Shown: piece by piece, positions 23,501 to 35,500 of the stretch
Layout of the letters: each line of letters begins with the position of its first letter
Position numbering within the stretch: position 1 is the first letter of the stretch
Source: Owenia fusiformis
Taxonomy: Eukaryota; Annelida; Polychaeta; Sabellida; Oweniidae
Length of the DNA: 64,000 bases
NCBI GenBank assembly: GCA_903813345.2
Contig: CAIIXF020000012.1
Location: forward strand, 12,194,932-12,258,931
Direction of reading: 5' to 3'
The notes under the pieces: model-generated
Seen by the model: the letters and a program-made list of their open reading frames with translations, nothing else
What the model was told of the DNA's origin: nothing
Database searches by the model: none
Made by a program: the position numbers and the translations under genes

Positions 23501-26500
23501 CAGTCCATGGATAACTACCATCTGTGATTGGTCGAAACATGTTCATGCTGATTCGTGGTGGGATACCACAAGTTTCATTATGGGAATAGATTGTTGTGTT
23601 GGGAAGTGCAGAGAAATACCTCCGAGTCATACTCTCGTAACCCCCGACTCTGTTGAAGGCTGCGGTGAGATAGAAGTGCAATGCAAGAGTTAGTATTATA
23701 GCACAAATAGTGGCAGACATCATGAAACACATGATCAATTTTGGTCACACATACATCATTTGTACATCATTTTAGATTTTACAAACATAGGCTAAATAGC
23801 AACAGAAACAATTTTAAAATAAAGATGGCAGCGCGATCAATAAATCTATGTTTTTATGTACCTGGGTACAACACTTTTGCCATCTTTATATTGACCTAAA
23901 AATAATTGTTTACAAAGGTGCATGAGGATTCAGGACAAATCCATGTCAGTTGATGGATCCCCAAGTCCATAATGTCTGCCAAGACTTGTACTGTTAAAGA
24001 AATAGTCTCACAACTGAGGTTCAGCATTATAACAAGCCTCAAACCATATTCATACTCCAAATGCAGGGGTTCAGACAAGACTTGAAGAAGAAGGAGGGAA
24101 CAGAGTGGATTATGTCTCGACCCCTGCATTGGAGGTTGCACCATGTTCAACATAATCTATACCTCATGTGTAAGACTGGATAGAGTAGCTACAGTAGAAG
24201 AGCTAAAGTATTATTAGTATATTAAGTGCATAAGTAAATTTGAAGAAAAACATGCTACTGAAGTAATAGGTTTTATCATAAAGCCCATAGTTAACATAGG
24301 CTAAATAGCAACAGAAACAATTTTAAAATAAAGATGGCAGCGCGATCAATAAATCTATGTTTTTATGTACCTGGGTACAACACTTTTGCCATCTTTATAT
24401 TGACCTAAAAATAATTGTTTACAAAGGTGCATGAGGATTCAGGACAAATCCATGTCAGTTGATGGATCCCCAAGTCCATAATGTCTGCCAAGACTTGTAC
24501 TGTTAAAGAAATAGTCTCACAACTGAGGTTCAGCATTATAACAAGCCTCAAACCATATTCATACTCCAAATGCAGGGGTTCAGACAAGACTTGAAGAAGA
24601 AGGAGGGAACAGAGTGGATTATGTCTCGACCCCTGCATTGGAGGTTGCACCATGTTCAACATAATCTATACATCATGTGTAAGACTGGATAGAGTAGCTA
24701 CAGTAGAAGAGCTAAAGTATTATTAGTATATTAAGTGCATAAGTAAATTTGAAGAAAAACATGCTACTGAAGTAATAGGTTTTATCATAAAGCCCATAGT
24801 TATTTTACCATTGGTGTCAAACCATGGGATTTAACACTAAGGGGCATTTTGTGCCAGGTACGCTTTAGTAGTTCACTTTTTGAGATAAAGTGGTTAGGCT
24901 TTTGAATTGTCAATAATAGTGTAATCAGCTTAAAGTACTTCACCCGTAACTTATAATATTCAGAATAAAGATTCAAGTGCAGAAAAATTACATGTACATG
25001 TATAAAGATTTTTATTGAAATATATAGAGTTTTCATTCGATTCTTTTCAAAGACTAAGGAACTGAGTAGACAGGAAGTTTGTGCAAAAATATTCTAATTG
25101 CTACAGTGGGTGGAAAGTAAAGTTTTTGTCATATAATCAAAATAGTCAGAAAAATTCATTGTCATAAAAGTGATAAATCATTTAGCATGGACGATTTCCA
25201 CATATAAGACAATCCTTGTAAAATATGGCAATGCTGTCACGTCTGCAAAATACCATTAATAAAGGAAGTATATCAACAATACATGTACAGGGTGTCCAAA
25301 GAGTATCTATACACTTTGTATTAAATTGTAAAATGGCTTTAGGGACACCCTGTATTTCATAATTGTTTTATGATTGTTTTAATATTTTGCGGAAGATGTA
25401 ACAACAATGGCATAATTTTCAAAGAAATCAGCATAATCGTCACAATATGTGGCAGCCATTTTGTCTGTCTGTGCGTCCCCTTAACTTGCCTGATCGGTGC
25501 ACCAATACCACACTGACGATATAGTGAGTCCAAATATCACTCCCGTCCAAGGCAAACCATCTGTTATATCGCGGAAGAAATTCATTGAATTTTGTGGTGG
25601 TATACCACATTTCGCGTAAGGATTAGAATTATTTCCTGGGAGGTCACTACTACCGTACAATGTGGTATTTGGGACAGCTTCGAAAAACTTTTGCACCGTT
25701 TCTTCATAGCTGCCTGTCTTTGAGAAGCCTGCAATAGTTTAGGGGTTAGCTGTTAGCAGATACAACAAGAGAGTTAGACAAGAACACAAACACATATTAG
25801 TCATAGGGGTAGCTAGGCATGATGAGGCTACAGGCGAGGCAATTCACCTCAAAAAATTTTATGGAAAAGTTATTTCAAATGTTTTCTTCACTTGGAACTG
25901 TGAAAACAAATAGTGGTATATACGTAATTATGTCCCCATTCTTTTTGCCTCCCATTTCCTCGCCTATTTTTGATCCTAGCTACAACCCTCTTAGTGCAAG
26001 AATAAACAAAAATAGATGTAGCACAGAAAACGCATAACCTTGGTTCTGGTTGCCATGGTGTAATTTTAAAACTCTGAGAAGCATATTAGGCCCATAAAGT
26101 TAGTTCATGGTAGTCAATGTTTGTGTGCCAAATTGTGAACCATCAATGGTGATCGAATGGTGAATACATATAGGCTGTATCAACAGATACAGTATATGAC
26201 TGGAAATAAAAAATTCGGTAGAAATATTTTTTATAAATAAAACCTTTTCATCAAAATTATTGTAAAACGATAGCAATCAGAATCAAAGATATTCTCCCTG
26301 GCTTTAATACACAAAATCATGCATGCATGCAAACAAACAAAACATAAAATAGAAAGAAAAATGGACATGTAGAAAACACACAAACATTAAGTGATGTTAT
26401 TGGTTGTCCATAGCCAAACCCAGCAGTAAAACAGACCAAATGCATGGAGGGGCATATTCGCACGCTCAGTTTTCACTGCACTCAACAGGGGGCTTCCCAA

Positions 26501-29500
26501 GGGGTATGTGATAAGGCAACCTGGCCCCTAAAAATGGGACTTTGGGGTACTTAAAAATGAACAAATGTGACAAATAAATGCTTGCAAGTGACAATTTTTT
26601 ACATTTATCGGACTGCCAAGTGTTTTGAGAGTGACATAAATAGACAATTCGTTCTGAATGTAAATTGATGCAAGTTAAGATGACTTATTCTAACCAGTAA
26701 TCAAACAATGGAACATAACAGACTATTTAGTGCATTAAAAGCTTTGACTGACTAAAAAGGAATGAATCTGACAAAATATGACAAGTAAATTTTAAATGTG
26801 ACAAAGTGAGAATTTTGAAATTTTAAAAGTGACAAAAGCGACCTCACTGCCCCCTCTTGGGGAGCCCTCAACATGAGCTGAGGGAACGAAGATGTCGAGG
26901 GGGATTTGTTGACTTCTCTTGCAAAAATTATATGATCCCTCCACACATTTTTAGTTTGTTATATCTCTGTAATGCATATTGTTAGAAGGCAAAAAATCAT
27001 TAGGTCCTGTACTTTTTCTTCCAACTCAACTAGAATCCTCTACCATGGCCCAAGGATTAGGAAACACATGTTCATTCAGTGAAACAGAGCAACACATACA
27101 ATAGCAGTTTACTGTGCCAATGTTGCGTGAAACACGTAACTGGCAAAGTTTAGAATATTAGGAAGCATATAGTATATAACTAGCTGCTATGTGCTTAAAG
27201 GCCCCATGTAAAGTTTAAACCACTTTGGCTTATATTGTAGTCTTACCCAATGTTATCAAAGTGTGATATGTGAAACTTTTTTTTTTAATTTCAAAAAGTG
27301 GTTTTTGATAGACTTTTTGTTCCAAAATTTGTGAATTTGTTTAAAACCAACTTTTAGAGGTCACTCGTATCTTCTAATTAGCCACAATTCATACCAATGC
27401 ATAGCATACATCCTCCCATGTTTTTTGCCGAAAAAATTAAGAAAATCGGTTGATAAACAAGCGAGAAATGAACTTATCAGTGCATGAAAATGGTTCTGAG
27501 AAAAATGCATTTCAAAATTTTAGTTCTCATAGAAACCAATGGTACAATGATATCTAAAACATAATTTATTCTTCCTTTTAACCTGGTTAGACAATCAATA
27601 TTGTTTTTTTTATGAAAGTCTAGCATATTTAGAAAAGATTGACATCGAAAAAAAAAATTCAATTTTTTTCAAAAAGTTTTTGTTACCTTAGTGACATCAC
27701 TAATGTTTCAAAATATTTTTGATAAGCTAAAACATTGAAGTGGCCCATTAAATATGACATTTTATTATTGAAATAGTGTGTCTTTTGTTCAATCTTTGCA
27801 TTGGTGTTAAAAATATAATATTTTTGAAATGCATTAAGAAATATTTGATGATTAAGAAATTTCAACTTTTTTTGAAAAATGGCGGGAAATTTGAATATTT
27901 GAGAAATGAAATGCTCATTTTTGTTCAAAAATCTCTAAAATCACTTTTTAAGTCCTGACAAATAGTAAATGAATGATAAAAAAATATTTTCAAACTTTAG
28001 ACGGGGACTTTAAGTGACACACTTAACAGTTTCACCTGCTTTGACAAAGCGTGACACGTATATATGTACGTAAACAGCACCGTTTCGTTAAAAGATTAAA
28101 AAGCAAATACATCGCTGTCATTGTACCAGAGTCATAGACAAACAGCAGTTACACCAATGCTGTGACATTGCCAACTTGTCCCAAGATTAAAAGCAAACGC
28201 ATTGCTGTGAGCGCTAGAGGACACACTTTGTGTCTAGCATGTCGGCTGCATTAACTTGCCTGGTCCGAACACCAATACCAAACTGACGATATTGTCAATC
28301 CAAACATGATCCCTGTCCAGGGTAGGCTTCCGTCTTCTACAGGACGGAATAAATTCATACTATTGCTTGGAGGTATACCACATTTTGCATATGGATACTG
28401 CGACGAGTTAAAGTCGGTACTTCCATATAGAGTGGTGCTTGGTATGGACTCAAAGTATTTTCTGATAACATCTTCGTAGTCTCCCACCTGCGCAAAACCT
28501 GTAAGGTTCATATTAGATGATACTCATTTTTTTGTTTGTTTATTTGTTTGCTTGATTGATTGTTTGATTGATTATTTGTTTTATTTCTTGCTACAGTCAT
28601 TGCACTGTTTCAAGATGAGCCAAAAACCAAAACTATTTCTATATATGACTACATGTATTATGTCTAAATATATATAGATCATCATATTTGAGATGTCATA
28701 TGCGATGTCAGAATTCTGCGTCACTACACGTATGTGTCCTATTGGATGTGTAAATGCATGGCTTTGGTTTATTTGGGACTTGCAAAATGTACAACAAGAA
28801 TTTAAGAGAAAATATAATATTAGAAAAACATCCAAAACATTAAATTGTGAGTATTTCATATTTTAAACATGCACTCTCAGACAAGTGGATACAAGTTACA
28901 GTAAAGTTATTATAAGTCATCCTCCTAAGCAGGTGTCCAGAATCCGTACCTCCTTCTTCCCCCCTGCTATAAGCAGTTAGCATTTCCCCGATTAAGAACT
29001 CGCAATTTGATTGGCTGTCGCAACACTCCAACAGAAATCATGTATACGTCATCGGCGCATAATAAGATCACGTGATTCAGTTTAATCGGGCGTGTCCAAC
29101 TTGGTTATAGCAGGGGGTAAAAAGAAAGAAGATTTTCTGGATTTTGAAGCCCTGTGATTGGAGGATGTTATAAGTTAGCACACATGCATCACTCATTTAC
29201 ATATTAATCTAGTGTTAATCCCATATAAATCAAATTCAAACAACTCAACATGCAAGAAAAGTATATTAATAATATAAATTGCACAAGATACTCAAGGTTG
29301 AGTAAGTACTCAAGCTACTCACTGATTCCAGTTAGTATGAAAGCTCCAATGATCATGATGATGGTCTGGATGAAGTCAGTCCATATGACAGCAGTTAGAC
29401 CACCTAAAATACAAGGAAGAACATTAATCAACTAAATTGATAATTGACAGGTGAGGTGGTACTTATTTGATGAGTAACAGGTACTTATTTCGTGATTGAA

Positions 29501-32500
29501 AGGTGAGGTGGTACTCATTTCATGAGAAACAGGTACTTTTTTGATGATTGACATGTGAGGTGGTACTCATTTGATGATTAAAAGCTGAGGTGGTACTTAT
29601 TTGATGATTTACAGGGGAGGTGGTACTTATTTGATGATTGACAGGCGAGGAGGTGTTTATTTGATGATTGAAAGGTGAGAAGGTACTCATTTGATGATTG
29701 AAAGGTGAGGTGGTACTTATTTGATGATTAACAAGACAGGGTAGTACTATTTTGATGTTTGACAGGTGAGGTGGTACTTATTTAATGAGTGACAGGAGAG
29801 GTAGTACTAATTTGATGATTGACAGGTGAGGTTGTACTTATGATGATTGACAGGTGAGGTGGTACTTACTTATGATTGATAGGTAGGGTTATACTTACCA
29901 GCAATGGTGAACAATGCAGCTATGGCAAGTAGTATGATGATTGACAGGTACAGATCCCACCCTAATGCCTGTTGAATAAACACTGCCCCAGCAAACAAAT
30001 CAGCCTAAAATGTAATGAGGATTTTTTTGACATATAGTGTACAAAAATTGTACTTGAGTGGACTGAATTTTGGCATGTTTTGCAAATATTAATTTTAAGA
30101 CAATCTGCATAAAAAATTGGCTTCCTGCTGATATGATAAATAGGCTAGAGGGAACTTGGACAAAAGGCCCTAAAATCAAAAGTTTATTGTACACTCTCCA
30201 CAACGACATGTGTTTGGTACCAAATGAAAGCTAAGGTCCCATGTTTTCATGATTCACTTGTCCTAATATCAAATTGTGGTAAAGCTTTTGTCTAAAACGC
30301 CTGTTTCCATAGTAACCACAAAAATATTGTGTTAATAAGCAGAAAATGCTTTTTAAACATAACTCTAACCATATAACTCCGATTTTCACGAAATTGGTAT
30401 CATATTGAAGCAAATAAAAAGCTCTATGTTTATAATTATATTTATGCAAATTAGATCATTTGCATATTGATTGTGACGTCATAACTGTATTATTTTGTGT
30501 ATTTTTAGATAAATGAGTATATTTAGTTTCCGTACAGTAATATACGGTAAGGAAATATGAATTAATTTGTTATCGTTTGAATGCTTATGGTGTCTACTTT
30601 TGAGATCCACATGTTATTAATTAAGAAACTTAGGCAGAGTATGTCTAAAATATCCGTTCCCATCATAGCAACTGAAAAATATTGTGGTTAAATATGCACA
30701 ATTGAACACACCGAGCTCATGTGTCACAGAAGATGTTTTTACGCATAACTCCACTTGTATTACTTCGATTTTGACAAAATTGGTATCGTATTGAAGATAA
30801 TAAAAGTATCTATTTTGATAAATTACATTTATGCAAATTAGCTCATTTGCATATTGGTTGTGACGTCATAATTGTATTATTTTGTGTATTTTTAAACATA
30901 TGAGTATATTTTGTTATCCAGAGTTGTATATCGTTCTCAAGATTTGTATACAAAGAGTGTTTGTGTGATATTGTAGTTATACAATTACTCGGGATGGACG
31001 GTGTGAGAATAGTTCAAAAATTGACTTGGTGAGCTGGATGGAGTTTCTCTCTATTTTTCATTCTATTAGGGTTTCCTGCATAAGGGATTTCGCCTGCGGA
31101 TTCTTGCCAACATATCTAAATACTGGTTCGAAGAAGACATATACCTAGATTTTTTTTAGAAAAAATTGGCTAAAAATGGAAACTACAAAAAGTCAAAATG
31201 TTCAACTCAAACAAAACTCTAGCTATTTAATATTACACTATGTATTATTTAATATTTTTCAGAAGTTTCAGGATCTTCATTAGTGTACTTGTGGCTAGAA
31301 ATAAGATATTTAAGGAAAAAATTTGGCATTTTTGATCATTTTCGCTTTCAGCAGTAACATATAGTTCCTTATATCTTGAGTTTTATGCTGACTGGTTGTT
31401 GCAATTTTGATCAAATCTGTTCTTGTACATGTCTTCTTCCATTTAAGATACAAAAATATATATTGGACCACCAATGGTCATATTAGAGCTTTCAGATCTC
31501 CCCTACCCCATTTATTATGAAAAATTATCGAAAAATATGAAAAAGTAAAATAACTTGAATTTAAAAACGTTAACAATGTTGTAGCTATTCTATATCAATA
31601 TTATGTGTTATTTAATGTTTTTCCGATATTTCAGAACCTTCATCAGTATACTAGTGCCTAGAAATGAGACATTTAAGGACAAAACTTGGCATTTTTTTTA
31701 TCAATTTAGGGCTTTGTATAATAAACCTCATACCTCATACCCACTTACCCACCTACGTGGGACATGATACAGTCATTGAAGGGTTCAATTTTAAATATCT
31801 TTAAATCTCAAAATAGCTCTAATTATTAACATTTCTACAATTTCGGCTTTATTTTATGACTATACGGATGACAGATCCATAAATAAAGGCATGTGGGTGC
31901 ATTTGTGTAATGACCCGAGGGTGCCCCATGGGAATAACTAACTAACGACCGCGAGCATAGGTCCAACAGGCCAGATCAAGAAATTGAAAATAAAAATAAC
32001 TTGAAATTATAAACTTTAACAAAGTTGTAGCTATTCTATATCACTATTATGTGTTATGTAATGTTTTTAAGATATTTCAGAATCTTTATTGGCAAACTAG
32101 TGCCTAAAAATGCGACATTTAAGGATAAAACGTGGCATTTTTTACCATTTTCGCTTTCAGCAATGATATATAGGTTCTTGTACATGTCTTCTTCCATTTA
32201 TGATATAAAAATGTATATTGGACAACCAATATTCATATTAGAGCTTTCATATCTCCCCTGCCCCATTTATAATGTAAATGAAAAAGTAATTTCAAATCAT
32301 AAACTTTAACAAAGTTGGAGCCATTCTCTATCAATACTATGTATTATTTAATGTAACCTTCATTTGATTACATGTGTTTAAAGTTTACGGACAAAATTTG
32401 GCATTTTTAGCATTCTGCTTTTAGCAGTATCATATAATTTTCCACAATTATAATTCTTTGATGATAGATTGATATATGTTTTTTTATTGAATCTGTTTTC

Positions 32501-35500
32501 TTTGATTTAAGTTATAGAGAATGTATGTAAGACAACGGATGTTTTTATTAGAGGTGTAAGACCTCCGCTCCACCATTTAATAAGAAAACCAACAAAAATA
32601 GAATTAAGAAATATCTAAGTTGTTATTATTATTTCATGTTAATATTCTTCAGCTTTTCAAAAGTTTAGCACATTTAGAAGCACACTAAAACCAAAAAATG
32701 ACACATAAATGGGCAAAATGACCAATATTTCTCTTTCAGCAATAGTTGTTTATATTTTTAGTTGAATGGTGATTTAGTCTGGCAGAAACTTCAAAGCTAA
32801 TCGTTTTCTTCGGATTACAATGTTTTTTTTTTAACTTATCAGCATAGTATAGTATAGTATAGTATTTATTTCATATATTTAAGGCCTTAGGCCCATATAC
32901 ATTTTAGTTAGTATACAATACATATATTATAGATGGCATCATGAATATTACTTACTTTTATGATTATTCAAGATCTGATAGAAATAATGATCTTAATTTG
33001 AAACTATGATAAAGAAAACATGCAAAACTACAAATTATTTCTTCATTGTTTGATGACATTAATTTATAAAATTCATTTATATTATAATGAACAAGAGTTG
33101 ATAGGTAGTTATTCCTTAAAAACTCATACAATGGGCATTCTATGATAAAATGGAATTCATCTTCTACAATGTTTTTATCATTTGTTAAACAGTATTTACA
33201 AAGACGTAGCTCTCTTGGAATATTTTCCCATCGTCCTACCTCAATTTGCAGGTTATGACCTCCACATCTAAATTGTGTTAATGCTTTTCTATGCTTGAAA
33301 TGTTTAATACAAGATAAATATTTTTCACATTCTAACTTAGTCTTAAAAATACAATAATGCTGGAGCTTTGCTGAGTTTTGTGTGCTGGTTAACCAATTTT
33401 GATATGCACAGTCTTTTAATCTTTGCTTAAAATGTAACAAAAATAAATTTTCATTTCCAACTCCTTGAGCTAACCACACATATCCAAAACCTAGATTGTT
33501 CAATACCTCTTTAATTTTTGTTGCCCAGGTTACTCTGCCTGCTCCATCTAGATTATATAGCATACTGTAAACACGCTTAGGATATCTTGTATCTTCCATC
33601 ATTATAATTTTTAACCAAAATTTGATACATCTTGCTTTATAAAGTATTTCCATAGGGTATCTCCCTACTTCACCTAGTACTGTGGCATTTGGAGTATTAT
33701 CCCTTAACTTCAATAAAAATTTACAAAAATTTATTTGGACCTTTTCAATTGAGTTTACATTATAATAGCCCCAAATTTCTGACCCATACAGCAAAATTGG
33801 TGTTACCATACTGTCAAAAAGTTTGAATGCAACACTTGGCTCAATAGTTGAACATTTTTTTAACATTACCTTAAGCATATTACATGATTTTCTAGCTTGA
33901 GCAGCAAGCAATTCCGTTGCACCAGACCACTTTAACTTTGGTGTAAACATGATACCTAAATATTTGTAACCATTGATTGTTTCTACTCTTTCATTGTTAA
34001 AATACCATTTTTCAGTTTCTTTAAGGTAACCTCCTCTTCTAAATACCATTATTTTTGTTTTCGCCATATTTACTTTCATTCCATACTGTTTACAAAACCT
34101 TGATAGACAATTTAATTGTTTCTGTAACCTAGGTACAGTGTCAGCTACATGAACAAGGTCATCTGCATAGAGCATTACAGAAATATTTGGCAAACTCTCA
34201 TCTACAAAAATGCCTTCTAAGTTTTGACACATTTTTATATATTCATTTAGAAATATGACAAATGCTGTCGGACTGAGCATACAGCCCTGCCGACAGCCAA
34301 TAGAACAATCAAAATTTTCAGTCAGATCAAAATTTTCTGTCATAACACATGATTGTAATTGACTGTACATGTGTCTGAGAACTTTCAGACTTTTTCCATG
34401 AAACCCATTTTTTATTAAAACATACCATAAAATATCGTGCTGGATACAATCATACGCTTTCGAAAAATCAACAAATAGGCAGTATAAACGTCCTTTCTTC
34501 TTTGATACATACTTTTGAATTAATGATTGTAAAACAAAAATATTATCTGCTGTTGCATATTTTTCTTTGTAACCTCCTTGTTGTTCAAACCACTGTCCCC
34601 GTTCTTTCATATGAGTGATGTACCTATTGCTAGTTATTTTTGTGAATATCTTTCCCATGGTGTCTAAGAGTGATATACCTCTGTAGTTATTTGGAACATT
34701 TATATCTCCCTTTTTAAACAGTGCATAAATAATTGCTAAAGTCCACTGATCAGGAAAAATGCCTGAATTCATGATTGTTTGAAATAGCTTAAGGAAAATT
34801 GGAAATAGTATATCAGGTGCTGCTTTAAGAAATTCAATTGTAATACCACTTGGTCCTGGAGACTTACCACTTTTCATATTTTTAATAACATTTGATATTT
34901 CACTGAGTTCAATATCATTATTTATGGCTCCATAGTTGTTAAGACATTCCATACATGAATTATCATGTTCAAGTAAAGTATTATGTACATGTTGTTCAAA
35001 ATCATGATCAATTTGGTTTTTATTGTCATTTAAAAGTACTCTAAAATAATCATACCACTCATTTGAGGAGATATTACCACATTGCGGCTTTGATCCTAAA
35101 TTAGTTTTTACATAACTCCAAAGACGATTATTGTCTTTAGCTGCATCTTGTAATTCTGAGCTGTTTTTGATTTTTAAATTAAGTTTACATTTTTGACACA
35201 GCGCTTTAAATCCTTTTTTACATTGATTATATAAGTGAAAATCATCCACATTATTTGATTGTCTGAATATATTTAACAAATATATATATAGGATTAGGAC
35301 CTCAAAACCATCGGATGCCGGAGCGGCACCCTTGGGCAACTTTCTACAGAGTATTTCTTATGCCCCCCTGATAAAATATACAGGGGGTACTATAAGACAC
35401 CCTCATATCTCAGACACTAATAAATATATTTACTTGAAATTTTCGGTAATTAGTTTAAGTATGATGCTTGACATGTGTGACAAAAATCAAGAAAAAATCT

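Noticed and set aside
23896-24662. Two identical 85-codon minus-strand ORFs
   Set aside because: They are identical only because the 509-bp segment is duplicated. There is no splice context or family similarity.
23448-28498. Tandem SLC5A gene copies instead of alternative exons
   Set aside because: No other exon of the gene is repeated between the three exon-8 copies, and exons 7 and 9 occur once.
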